This document shows, piece after piece, positions 55,921-64,000 of a DNA stretch of 64,000 nt. Location of the stretch: the NCBI RefSeq assembly GCF_900102635.1, contig NZ_FMZQ01000002.1:248001-312000 (forward strand), read 5' to 3'. The DNA comes from Ectopseudomonas chengduensis (GTDB lineage: Bacteria > Pseudomonadota > Gammaproteobacteria > Pseudomonadales > Pseudomonadaceae). The position numbers and the translations under genes are program-made. The stretch's first letter is position 1, and each line of letters opens with the position of its first letter. The notes under the pieces are model-generated. The model was not told the DNA's origin and made no database searches. It was given only the letters and a program-made list of their open reading frames with translations.

Positions 55921-56670
55921 GTGAAGCACTCGATACTCATCGCCGCGCTGCTCTGCCTGCTGATGGGTGCGCTTGCCAGAGCCGAGACGTATCAGCTCGT
56001 CACCGAAGAATGGGCACCCTACAACTACCGGGAGAACGAGCACATCACCGGCATGGCCACGGAGGTGGTGCGGGCCATCATGGCGCTGACCGGCGACGAC
56101 TTCGAGATCAGAATGAGGCCCAGCATGCGTGCCTCTCGTGTACTGCAGACTCAGCCCAGAACCATCATGTACTCGATGTTTCGCACGCCAGAGCGCGAGC
56201 CCTTGTTCAAGTGGGTCGGGCCCATCGCCGAGGAATCCATCTACCCCTACCAGTTGGCCATTGCAGCGCAGCCGATCCACACCCTGGAGCAGTTGCTGCA
56301 CACCCCACGTATAACCACCCGGCACGCCGGCCTGGTGCCAACGATGTTGGCTTCGATGGGGTTCGACAACCTCGACACGAGCGCAACGGAGAGTGAGCAG
56401 CTCTACCGCATGCTGTTGGCCGGGCGTACCGAGGTCATCATCGGCGACACCGACACCGGCGTGGCCTATTACAGTCGCCAGCTGGGTATCGCCCCGGGCT
56501 CTCTCAGGCGGGTGCCCATCGAGCTGTACCGCTCCTCGCTGTATATCGCCTTCAGCCGCGACAGCGACGATGCGCTGGTCGCGGCCTGGGCCGCTGCCCT
56601 GGCCAGGTTGCGCCGCTCGGGTGAGCTGGCGCGCATCCAGCGCCGCTACGAACGGCGCGACGATCAGTGA
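55921..56670 (+). CDS. periplasmic solute-binding protein, ABC amino-acid type
   Basis: 249 aa. GTG start at 55921, signal peptide KHSILIAALLCLLMGALARA, then a SBP_bac_3 fold (YQLVTEEWAPYNYRENEHITGMATEVVRAIM). No permease or ATPase gene is adjacent, so it may be a stand-alone sensor or orphan binding protein. A TTG at 55861 is possible but would bury the signal peptide. Its end overlaps the convergent SDR by seven bases. Confidence 0.82.
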   Translation: MKHSILIAALLCLLMGALARAETYQLVTEEWAPYNYRENEHITGMATEVVRAIMALTGDDFEIRMRPSMRASRVLQTQPRTIMYSMFRTPEREPLFKWVGPIAEESIYPYQLAIAAQPIHTLEQLLHTPRITTRHAGLVPTMLASMGFDNLDTSATESEQLYRMLLAGRTEVIIGDTDTGVAYYSRQLGIAPGSLRRVPIELYRSSLYIAFSRDSDDALVAAWAAALARLRRSGELARIQRRYERRDDQ

Positions 56671-57437
56671 CCGGCTGAAATGCCCTGATCGATGGCCAGG
56701 TCAGCACCGGTGATCGACCGCGCCCCAGGCTGGCAGAGGAAGAACGCCAGTTCCGCCACTTCTTCCGGCTGGATGAAACGCGCCTGATCTCCCTGTGGAT
56801 ATTTCCCCAGCAACTCCCGGTAGTAGGCGTCCGGATCGCCATTACCGTAGTGCTCGGCCTGGAACTTGAGCATCGGTGTCTCGATATCGCCAGGCGAGAC
56901 GGCGTTGCAACGCACGCCGTAAGGTGCCAGATCCAGCGCCAGTGCCTTGGTGAACATGCTCAGGCCGCCCTTGCTGGCGCAGTAGGCGGCCGCATTGGGG
57001 TTGCCCTGGCGTCCGGCGTCGCTGGAAATATTGACGATGGCGCCTCGCGTCTGGCGCAGGTGAACAATGGCCGCAGCGCACATGAAGAAGCTGGCCTTGA
57101 GGTTGACGTCCAATACCAGGTCGAAATCCTCCTCGCTGAAGGCTTCCACCGGCCCTTCGCGCCATACCCCTGCCGCGTTGATCAATGCATCCAGTCGGCC
57201 AGCTGCTTCGATCACTGCCGTCACCACTGCATTGCAGTTGGCAGGCTTGCGGATATCCGTCGCCAGGTTGCCTACCAGCGCATGGCGCTGGCCCAGCTCG
57301 GCCAGGCCGGTAGCGTTGGCGTCGGTGGCGAATACCGCCCAGCCACCGGCCACGAAGCGTGCCGCCAGCGCACTGCCCAAGCCGCCAGCCGCGCCGGTGA
57401 TCAGCACCACGGGGCTGATTTTTGGCTCGGTACTCAT
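56664..57437 (-). CDS. SDR-family oxidoreductase (first of a coupled pair)
   Basis: 257 aa. TGAAGGLG Rossmann loop (residues 15-22), NAAGVW, Ser in NISSDAG and the YCASKGG active site (Y-x3-K). The ATG overlaps the stop of the upstream SDR (ATGA). Substrate unknown. The 3' end runs into the binding-protein gene. Confidence 0.9.
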   Translation of the reverse strand: MSTEPKISPVVLITGAAGGLGSALAARFVAGGWAVFATDANATGLAELGQRHALVGNLATDIRKPANCNAVVTAVIEAAGRLDALINAAGVWREGPVEAFSEEDFDLVLDVNLKASFFMCAAAIVHLRQTRGAIVNISSDAGRQGNPNAAAYCASKGGLSMFTKALALDLAPYGVRCNAVSPGDIETPMLKFQAEHYGNGDPDAYYRELLGKYPQGDQARFIQPEEVAELAFFLCQPGARSITGADLAIDQGISAGH

Positions 57438-58210
57438 GGGGCCTTGTCCTCGATCAGGCAGTTGCCGCCGTCGACCACCAGCACCTCGCCGGTGATGTAG
57501 CTGGCTTCAGGGGAGGCGAGGAAGGCCACGGCTGATGCCACTTCCTCGGGGCGGCCGGCACGGCCTATCGGCACATAGGCCGCGGCGCGCTGTTCATGCG
57601 GCGTGCTCGAGCCCGTGGCGATCCAGCCCGGCGCCACGGTGTTGACCGTGATGCCCTGGCGTGCGACCTCCAACGCCAGGCCCATGTTCATGCCCACCAT
57701 ACCGGCCTTGGCGGCGCTGTAGGCCGCCTCGCCGGGATTGCCGCCACGCGTGCCGGTGGTGGAGCCGATGTTGACGATCCTCCCGTAGCTGCGCGCCTGC
57801 ATGCCGGGGAGCAGGGCGCGGGTGAGCAGGAAGGCACTGGTCAGGTTGCGGGCGAGCGAGAGATTCCAGACCTCCAGGCTCATGCTGGAAAGCTCCGCGA
57901 ACGGCTCGGGGCTGCCCTGCATCGCCATGCCGGCGTTGTTCACCAGAATATCGACGCGCCCCCACAGCTCTTCGGCCCAGGCGGCGAACGCCTGCACGCC
58001 GGCTTCGTCGGTAAGGTCGACTGCCCGGCCTTCGGCCTCGAAGCCTTCGGCGCGCAGCTCGGCGACGCGCTCGGCAATGCGCACACTGCTGGCGGTGACG
58101 ATCAGCTTCGCGCCAGCCGCGCCCAAGCGCCGGGCGATGGCCATGCCGATGCCGTGTTCGCTGCCGGCACCGCTGACCAGCGCAACCTGGTCTTTCCAGT
58201 CCTGTTTCAT
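57434..58210 (-). CDS. SDR-family oxidoreductase (upstream of the pair)
   Basis: 258 aa from [16 protein letters not shown]; active site YSAAKAG with [16 protein letters not shown]. The ATG has GGGAG at six-base spacing. A longer frame exists upstream but crosses the LysR gene's promoter. Forms an operon with the next SDR and is divergent from the LysR at 58302, which probably regulates both. Confidence 0.9.
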   Translation of the reverse strand: MKQDWKDQVALVSGAGSEHGIGMAIARRLGAAGAKLIVTASSVRIAERVAELRAEGFEAEGRAVDLTDEAGVQAFAAWAEELWGRVDILVNNAGMAMQGSPEPFAELSSMSLEVWNLSLARNLTSAFLLTRALLPGMQARSYGRIVNIGSTTGTRGGNPGEAAYSAAKAGMVGMNMGLALEVARQGITVNTVAPGWIATGSSTPHEQRAAAYVPIGRAGRPEEVASAVAFLASPEASYITGEVLVVDGGNCLIEDKAP

Positions 58211-58301
58211 GCAAGGCTCCCATCGGGTTGTCGATGGCTGGAAGTTAGAGGGAGTAAGCTGATAAAAAAAGACGATAGTCATCAGGAAAATTGACAACAC
58301 C

Positions 58302-59189
58302 ATGGCATTCAACAGCGAAACCCTGCGCGTGTTCCTCGCGGTGCTGGACGGTGGTTCCTTTTCTTCCGCTGCACGCCAGCTTGGGCGCGTGCCTTCGGCG
58401 GTAAGCATGGCCATCGCCCAGCTTGAGGCGGAGCTGGATCTGGAGCTGTTCGACCGTAGTACGCGCAAGGCCCTGCCAACCCAGGCTGCGCGGGCATTGG
58501 AGCCCCAGGCACGTCAGGCGGCGCGCCAACTCAACCGGCTCGACGCCCAGGCCCTGCAGATGCACCAGGGCCTGGAACGGCGGCTGGTCATCGCCATGGC
58601 GCCGGAGTTGCAGAGCGGCATGTGGAGTCAGCCACTGATCGACCTGGCGAACGAATTCCCCCTGCTGGAGGTCGAGGTGCGCTCCGCCTCGCAGGCTGAA
58701 GCCGTGCGCCTGATGCACGAAGGCAGTGTCCACCTGGCGCTGGTGTTCGAGCGCCCCGGCATCGATGAGCGGGAAAACTTTCTCGAAGCCGGCAGCCAGC
58801 TACTGACGGCAGTAGCGGCACCGGACTACCTCAGGCAGATGGATGAGCAGGGGATGGTCGAGGCGCGGCAGATCATCGTCGCGGCCGGCTCACCGTCGGC
58901 GACCGACCCACAGATGATCCTGTCCCATCACCTGTGGCTCACCGACAGCGACCTGGCCACCCTCAACCTGGTGCAGGCCGGGCTCGGCTGGGCTTATCTG
59001 CCGCATCCGCTGGTTGCCGCCCTGATCGAGTCGGGCAACTTGCGGACGGTGGCCTTCGACAACATGGCCAACCAGTTGCGTCTGTGGGTGGATATCGTCT
59101 GGAGCAGCAGCCGGCCACTTGGGCTAGGCGCGCGGCGTTATCTGGAGCTGATCCGCCAGCGCATGGCTGGGCAGCCGGCGCGTGGCTAG
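58302..59189 (+). CDS. LysR-family transcriptional regulator
   Basis: 295 aa. [25 protein letters not shown] (residues 22-43), effector domain to the end ([13 protein letters not shown]). Divergent from the SDR pair with a 91-bp shared promoter gap. The start has only a weak ribosome site. Confidence 0.88.
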   Translation: MAFNSETLRVFLAVLDGGSFSSAARQLGRVPSAVSMAIAQLEAELDLELFDRSTRKALPTQAARALEPQARQAARQLNRLDAQALQMHQGLERRLVIAMAPELQSGMWSQPLIDLANEFPLLEVEVRSASQAEAVRLMHEGSVHLALVFERPGIDERENFLEAGSQLLTAVAAPDYLRQMDEQGMVEARQIIVAAGSPSATDPQMILSHHLWLTDSDLATLNLVQAGLGWAYLPHPLVAALIESGNLRTVAFDNMANQLRLWVDIVWSSSRPLGLGARRYLELIRQRMAGQPARG

Positions 59190-59202
59190 GGCGCGCGGAT
59201 AT

Positions 59203-59231
59203 CGCTGCGACCGGGTTGTCCGGTCGCAGCG
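59203..59231. terminator. bidirectional terminator, lysR / SDR
   Basis: CGCTGCGACCGG, loop GTTGT, CCGGTCGCAGCG: a 12-bp perfect stem between convergent genes. Confidence 0.7.
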
Positions 59232-59238
59232 GGGGCGA

Positions 59239-59994
59239 TCAGATCGCCTGACCGCCGGATACCTCGATGCGCTGGGCGTTGACCCAGCGATTCTGCTCGC
59301 CGAGCAGGCTGGCGATCATCGGGCCGATGTCGTCCGGCACGCCGACCCGACCCAGCGCCGTCATGTCCGCGAACACCTTGTTCAGGTCCGGCATGTCACG
59401 TACGGCTCCACCCAGGAAATCCGTTTCGATGGCACCGGGCGCCACTGTGTTGACTGCGATACCCCGGCTGCCCAGCTCCTTGGCCATGTACAGGCTCAGC
59501 ACTTCCACTGCGCCCTTTACCGCCGAGTAGGCGGAGAAACCGGGGTAGGACACACGGGTCAGCCCGGACGAGATATTGACGATACGACCGCCATCGGCCA
59601 TCAGTGGCAGCAAGGCCTGGGTGAGGAAGAACACCCCTTTGAAATGCACGTTCACCAGGGCATCGAATTGAGCTTCAGTAGTGTCGGCAATCGACGCCAT
59701 GTCGCCATGGCCGGCGTTGTTGATCAGGTGGTCGAAACTGTCGCGTTGCCAGGTCTCGTTCAGCGCCTGGCGCAGGCGTTGTACGAAGGCCGGAAAGGTG
59801 CTGACGTCGCCAGCGTCGAGCTGCAGAGCGACCGCCTTGCGTCCCAGGGCCTGGATATCGGCAACCACGGCCTGTGCGGTGTCGGCCTGGCTGTGATAAG
59901 TGACGACCACATCGATGCCCTGACGCGCGATGTTCAGCGCAGTGTTGCGGCCGAGACCACGGCTGGAGCCGGTTACGATGGCGATCTTGGTCAT
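59239..59994 (-). CDS. SDR-family oxidoreductase
   Basis: 251 aa. TGSSRGLGRNTA (residues 8-19), NNAGHGD, NISSGLT and YSAVKGA (Y-x3-K). The ending GEQNRWVNAQRIEVSGGQAI is usual for FabG-like members. Substrate unknown. AGGA precedes the ATG. It is divergent from the AraC gene, with 139 bp between starts, and is its likely target. Confidence 0.9.
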   Translation of the reverse strand: MTKIAIVTGSSRGLGRNTALNIARQGIDVVVTYHSQADTAQAVVADIQALGRKAVALQLDAGDVSTFPAFVQRLRQALNETWQRDSFDHLINNAGHGDMASIADTTEAQFDALVNVHFKGVFFLTQALLPLMADGGRIVNISSGLTRVSYPGFSAYSAVKGAVEVLSLYMAKELGSRGIAVNTVAPGAIETDFLGGAVRDMPDLNKVFADMTALGRVGVPDDIGPMIASLLGEQNRWVNAQRIEVSGGQAI

Positions 59995-60133
59995 GGTAAA
60001 AATCCTCTCATGGGTGAACGGGATTTCATTGTGTGGCTCGTGGCGCAACCCCGTCGTTACCGAAACCTCGACGCTTTTTGCCTATTTCTCCAAGAGGAAA
60101 AGACATGCTCTGGATCAGCATCAGGAGCCCACG

Positions 60134-61006
60134 ATGAGCGCAGCGCTGCTGGAGGTCGTCCGCGGTTATCTGGATCGACATGGCGAACCCGGCGGGCTTG
60201 CCCAAACCCCTATTCCCGGCTTGACCATCATTCGCACGTCAGAGCCCAGTGGGCTGGATTACGCCATCACCCGGCCTCTGGCCTGCCTGGTGTTGCAGGG
60301 CAGCAAGCGCGTCATGATGGGTACCCGGAGCTTCAACTTCAGCGCCGGTGATTCGCTGTTGATCACCGCCGACGTACCGACGGTCAGCCAGATCATCCAG
60401 GCGAGCCACGAGGTCCCGTACATCTCGCTGGTGATCGACCTCGATCCTGCACTGCTCACCGAATTGATGGAGGAGATGAAGGCCGTGCCGAGTGCGGAGC
60501 TGGAGCCCATCCGCATCGAACCGACCGATAGCGAAGTCGCCGAAGCGGCACTACGCCTGATGCGACTGCTCGAGCGCCCGGCTTCGGCGACGGTGCTGCA
60601 TGCTTCGCTTGTGCGCGAACTGCACTACTGGCTGCTGGCTGGCCGACATGGCCCGGCGATCAGTCGCCTGGGCTGGCCGGACGGCCATGCGCAGCGCATC
60701 GCCCGGGCGGTGAAGGTGCTGCGCACCGAATTCACCCGGCCGCTGCCGGTGGAGCACCTGGCGTCCGTGGCCGGTATGAGTCCGTCGTCTTTTCATCACC
60801 ACTTTCGCAACCAGACATCATTGACGCCGCTGCAATTTCAGAAACAGCTGCGACTGATCGAGGCGCGTCGCCTGATGACAGGGGAGGGCGCCACCGCCAG
60901 CAGTGCGGCGTTCGCGGTGGGTTACGAAAGTGTGTCGCAGTTCAGCCGGGAGTACCGCCGGCTGTTCGGCCTGCCGCCAGCGAGAGACGCCAGTGTCGCC
61001 TGCTGA
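60134..61006 (+). CDS. AraC-family transcriptional regulator
   Basis: 290 aa. N-terminal AraC_N-type domain (GLTIIRTSEPSGLDYAI; LVLQGSKRVMMG) and C-terminal HTH pair (HLASVAGMSPSSFHHHF; SAAFAVGYESVSQFSREY). AGGAG lies six bases before the ATG. Divergent from the SDR at 59239. Confidence 0.9.
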   Translation: MSAALLEVVRGYLDRHGEPGGLAQTPIPGLTIIRTSEPSGLDYAITRPLACLVLQGSKRVMMGTRSFNFSAGDSLLITADVPTVSQIIQASHEVPYISLVIDLDPALLTELMEEMKAVPSAELEPIRIEPTDSEVAEAALRLMRLLERPASATVLHASLVRELHYWLLAGRHGPAISRLGWPDGHAQRIARAVKVLRTEFTRPLPVEHLASVAGMSPSSFHHHFRNQTSLTPLQFQKQLRLIEARRLMTGEGATASSAAFAVGYESVSQFSREYRRLFGLPPARDASVAC

Positions 61007-61024
61007 CACAGGCAACCGCCTTGC

Positions 61025-61705
61025 TCACACCTGCCTCAAGGAAAAAACCGCAGGTTCGAAGCGTTCGCTCGCGTCCATGCGAATCCCCCGCAGGCTGCGC
61101 GTCTGCAGATAGGACGCGTACAGTGGCTCGGCGAAGTAGCTGATCAGGATCGAGCGGCGACGTGTGCCGAGCCGGTTCAGGCTGCCGGCGTGTATCAGGT
61201 CCACATCAAACACCAGGATGTCGCCGGCCGCACCCGCAAGCTGCACTGAGCGGGACTCGTCGTTGAAGTCGAAGGGGGGCTCGCTGGCAGGCGGACGGTG
61301 GCTGCTCGGGACGATACGGGTGGCTCCATTGTCTGGGCCGTAGTCGTCGAAGTAGACCATGGCATTGGCGATATCGCCCGGGCGCTGCGCCGACAGATCG
61401 CGATGCAGTTGCTGATGACCGCCACCAGGCAGTGGCTCACGACCCTCCACCTGGGCGAGGAAGAAACGTTCGCCGATCAGCTCGCCGACCACTGCCAGCA
61501 GCTGTGGCAGGCGGCACACGGCCTGAATCATGGCGTCGTCGTCCAGCAGCGAGTGATGCCAGTCTGCGCCACGCGGTACCGGCCACTGATCCGAGGGGGT
61601 AATGCCCGCATCGAACAGGGTGCGCAAGCCATCCAGCCACCCGACAGGAACCGCCTGGCGCAGCAACGCATAGCCGTCGTGGTGGAGTTGTTTACGGTCC
61701 GTCAT
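61025..61705 (-). CDS. phytanoyl-CoA dioxygenase-family oxygenase
   Basis: 226 aa. The Fe(II)/2-oxoglutarate site has the HxD pair in LHRDLSAQ, a distal His in DLIHAGSLN and a 2OG-binding Arg shortly after (TRRRSILISYF). Substrate unknown; such enzymes hydroxylate fatty acids or small metabolites. The ATG at 61705 has GGGAG at seven bases. Confidence 0.85.
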   Translation of the reverse strand: MTDRKQLHHDGYALLRQAVPVGWLDGLRTLFDAGITPSDQWPVPRGADWHHSLLDDDAMIQAVCRLPQLLAVVGELIGERFFLAQVEGREPLPGGGHQQLHRDLSAQRPGDIANAMVYFDDYGPDNGATRIVPSSHRPPASEPPFDFNDESRSVQLAGAAGDILVFDVDLIHAGSLNRLGTRRRSILISYFAEPLYASYLQTRSLRGIRMDASERFEPAVFSLRQV

Positions 61706-61887
61706 GGTCAGGCTCCCGTCATCCATGCATCCCGAAGAAAACAGGTGGAAGTCGAAGAGGCAAGCCCGTTCTTCAATGCATGACTCTCCGTCTGCAAATT
61801 CAGCCGCAGGCGATGACCAAGACTGAATACAATGGCGCCTGAACTTTCCGCGCCATGCACATGGCTGTACCGAACGAGGAACGCCCC

Positions 61888-62373
61888 ATGGCCTCCGCAG
61901 ACAAACAGAAGAAGCGCGCCCAACGGGCCAAGACCAAAGCCAGGCAGAACCGCATGGGCAAGCCCAAGGCGCTGGCCAATGTCGTCCATCCGATTCTCGC
62001 CAACCCGCTGATCAACGAGCCGTTCGATGACGTCGAGATCGACCTGAGCACCTTCGATTTCAAGGACATCGAAGAGAATGGCTTCGACCCCGCGCATTTC
62101 GATGACCTGTTCCAGGCGATGAAAGCCGGCGAAGGCATCAGCCTGCTCGCCCTGTGCCTGATATTCCTGCAGTACCCGGTGCTGGAGCTGGTGGTCGCCG
62201 AGGAATCGGAAGACGCCGCGACCGACTTCATGATGGGCCTGCTGATCGTCTACCGCGGCATCTTCCACGATGAAGACGAAGACGCCGCGATCATCTGGAT
62301 CGGCAGCGACGCCTTCCAGAGCGCCTATAACGAAGCATCGCTGATCCTGCAGAAGAAGAACGCCCGCGTCTGA
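61888..62373 (+). CDS. hypothetical protein, basic N-terminus
   Basis: 161 aa. A strongly basic N-terminal 35 residues (DKQKKRAQRAKTKARQNRMG) resembles a nucleic-acid-binding tail; the rest is acidic and amphipathic with ISLLALCLIFLQYPVLELVV. No family recognised. GAGGA lies seven bases before the ATG. Confidence 0.7.
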   Translation: MASADKQKKRAQRAKTKARQNRMGKPKALANVVHPILANPLINEPFDDVEIDLSTFDFKDIEENGFDPAHFDDLFQAMKAGEGISLLALCLIFLQYPVLELVVAEESEDAATDFMMGLLIVYRGIFHDEDEDAAIIWIGSDAFQSAYNEASLILQKKNARV

Positions 62374-62383
62374 TTCATCTCAG

Positions 62384-62863
62384 TCAGCCCTTCAGCGCAG
62401 CCTCGATTCTGGCGATGTCGATCTTGCTCATGGTCATCATCGCCTCGAAGGCGCGCCTGGCGGCTGCGCGATCAGGGCTGGCGATGGCGGCGCTGAGGAT
62501 GCGCGGGGTGATCTGCCAGGAGATGCCCCATTTGTCCTTGCACCAGCCGCATTCACTGGCCTGGCCGCCGTGGTCGATGATCGCGTGCCACAGGCGATCC
62601 GTCTCGGCCTGATCGTCGGTCGCCACCTGAAACGAGAACGCCTCGTTATGCTGGAACACCGGGCCGCCGTTGAGGCCCAGGCAGGGAATGCCCATCACGC
62701 TGAACTCCACCGTCAGCACGTCGCCCTGCTGGCCAGAAGGATAATCGCCGGGCGCATGGTGTACCGCCAGCACGGCGCTGTCGGGAAAGGTCTTGGCGTA
62801 GAAAGTCGCAGCCTCCAGCGCGTCGCGGTCGTACCAGAGGCAGATGGTGTTCTTGCTGGTCAT
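62384..62863 (-). CDS. VOC-family protein, PhnB-like
   Basis: 159 aa. Opening TSKNTICLWYDRDALEAATFYAKTF and GWCKDKWGISWQITPRIL identify the PhnB/3-demethylubiquinone-methyltransferase-like VOC family. Function unknown. GGGAG precedes the ATG. Confidence 0.85.
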   Translation of the reverse strand: MTSKNTICLWYDRDALEAATFYAKTFPDSAVLAVHHAPGDYPSGQQGDVLTVEFSVMGIPCLGLNGGPVFQHNEAFSFQVATDDQAETDRLWHAIIDHGGQASECGWCKDKWGISWQITPRILSAAIASPDRAAARRAFEAMMTMSKIDIARIEAALKG

Positions 62864-62941
62864 CCTGAGTCTCCCACCATGGTTTGAGAATCAGGAGTCT
62901 AGACGGCTGTGGGGCGCTGGCTTGTCCTTGCCTGTTCGTCG

Positions 62942-63742
62942 TTACGGCTGCGGCTCTCTCATCCAGAACGTCGGGAACTGATCGAACGGGTAGTGCTTGC
63001 CGTCGTAGCGGACGGTGGTGCTGACCTTGCGTAGCACGGGCTCCTGCCGGCCAGCACGAACATGAGCGGTTACCACCAGGTCGGCATAGCCATGAGCATG
63101 CTTGGGCCCAAGGCCCAGCGTCAGGTCGGCCTGCTCCGACTCGAAATCACCATCCAGTGCGCAGGCCATGCCCTTTACCGTCGTCCACGAGTACAGATAA
63201 GTGGCAAACACCGGCCTTAGCCGAGGCCCTTGCGGCACCACCAGCGTCAGCAGGTTATTGAAGCCGGCATCCGGACAACTTGCCCCACGCGCGACACTGC
63301 GCACCACCACACCGAAGGCGCGAACGTCCGGCGCCAGGTGATAACGCGCGGTATCCAACCACAGGCTACCGGCATCGATTTCCAGCGCAGCATCTTCGCC
63401 AAGGTAGTCGTCATAGCGCTCGCGCAATTGCCCGCTCTGCGCGTCCACCTTCGCCACCAGCCAGTTGAGATAGCGCTCGCCCGCTGGCGTGGTGTCCTCG
63501 GCGTCACGGTAAGCCAGGGTCACCACGGACAACGCCGGATCATCCGGCCAGGGCTTGCAGGCAGCCGCCACCAACGGCCCGTCACCACGCTCGTCAGGGG
63601 GCGTCCAGCCTTGTTGTCCCAGTTGGGTGGCCAGTGAGTCCAGCAATGCAGCGTTGCAGGGCTGAGGTTGGCGCGTGTCGGCGTGAGCGAGGGAGAGCAG
63701 GCAGAGCGCGAAGGCGGGGAGGGTGCTAGGTAAACGGTCCAT
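62942..63742 (-). CDS. exported hypothetical protein
   Basis: 266 aa with signal peptide MDRLPSTLPAFALCLLSLAHA. The mature part contains several Cys (PCN, AACK, ASCP, GMACA) suited to disulfides in the periplasm. No family recognised. AGGA before the ATG. Confidence 0.7.
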   Translation of the reverse strand: MDRLPSTLPAFALCLLSLAHADTRQPQPCNAALLDSLATQLGQQGWTPPDERGDGPLVAAACKPWPDDPALSVVTLAYRDAEDTTPAGERYLNWLVAKVDAQSGQLRERYDDYLGEDAALEIDAGSLWLDTARYHLAPDVRAFGVVVRSVARGASCPDAGFNNLLTLVVPQGPRLRPVFATYLYSWTTVKGMACALDGDFESEQADLTLGLGPKHAHGYADLVVTAHVRAGRQEPVLRKVSTTVRYDGKHYPFDQFPTFWMREPQP

Positions 63743-64000
63743 GTTGGTGAGTCCTTGTTCGACCCCATTCGTCTGAGCGGAAACCGCAGGTGTGTGGGGG
63801 CGACTTTACGCTGAAAGAGGGGAGAGGGTGGAGTAGCTGGACTATGTGGGGACTGCTATCGGCCAGAAGCGGACTGATCAGCCGCGACTTAGCTGGCCAT
63901 CCTTGATGGTTTGAGGATCTATGGGAAATCGGGCCTTGTCTCAAGCGAACTCAAGGGAAACTCAGACACCATCAAGGTATTGAGTCCCAGCTCATCAAAA
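63743..64000. other. window-edge intergenic region
   Basis: No gene supported. A 10-bp inverted repeat, CCTTGATGGT at 63901-63910 and ACCATCAAGG at 63968-63977, is 57 bases apart and may belong to a feature continuing past the edge. Confidence 0.35.

Overview
The window is chromosomal DNA from a high-GC Pseudomonas, most likely of the P. aeruginosa / P. mendocina side of the genus. The evidence is the gene content (class I fumarase, SadC-type diguanylate cyclase, pyruvate kinase, opgGH, mnmC, pap, leucine dehydrogenase, LexA-type yebG), the GTAGGAGC-type REP doublets and two CsrB/Rsm-type small RNA candidates. Species cannot be fixed by reading. No rRNA, tRNA, CRISPR array, phage or intact insertion sequence was seen.

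Layout. 0-6.5 kb: orphan YhcG-type nuclease, SnoaL-like protein, a coupled GNAT / nitrilase / ZapE operon, DUF1028 protein, D-serine dehydratase. 6.6-16 kb: fumarase, SadC-like cyclase, ferredoxin reductase, enoyl-CoA hydratase, pyruvate kinase, tandem universal stress protein; a LysR/YcaC pair sits inside this block. 16-25 kb: small envelope and signalling genes (lipoprotein, DUF4124, PilZ), leucine dehydrogenase, SOS-controlled yebG, a CHASE3-GGDEF cyclase, PsiE and a SWIM/SNF2 helicase. 25-33 kb: AraC regulator, periplasmic beta-glucosidase, and the osmoregulated periplasmic glucan operon opgGH.

33.2-35.5 kb is the most interesting stretch. Two nearly identical ~110-nt RNA genes (33850-33959 and 35367-35476) carry 6 and 7 GGA motifs, GGA-presenting hairpins, an intrinsic terminator and the same upstream CTTACA element at the same distance from a TAATCT -10. 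They look like GacA-activated RsmX-class RsmA/CsrA-sequestering RNAs and they bracket an oppositely oriented membrane diguanylate cyclase.

35.5-45.3 kb: MFS exporter with LysR, UvrD-like helicase, EamA transporter, mnmC, polyphosphate:AMP phosphotransferase, then a thiolase cut off at about residue 213, which marks a rearrangement junction. 45.4-64 kb is accessory in character: two overlapping LysR genes, glutathione S-transferase, a PNPOx-reductase-ferredoxin fusion, a GlxA-type regulator, and a putative MerR regulon (old yellow enzyme, exported acetoacetate-decarboxylase-like protein, MerR) recognised by two promoters with 19-bp spacers and a perfect dyad. Three SDR enzymes each lie next to a LysR or AraC regulator or to each other, followed by a PhyH dioxygenase, a VOC protein and hypothetical genes.

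Genes appear to work together in four places: the nitrilase/ZapE operon, opgGH, the MerR regulon, and c-di-GMP signalling (three cyclases plus a PilZ receptor) lying close to the Rsm-type RNAs.
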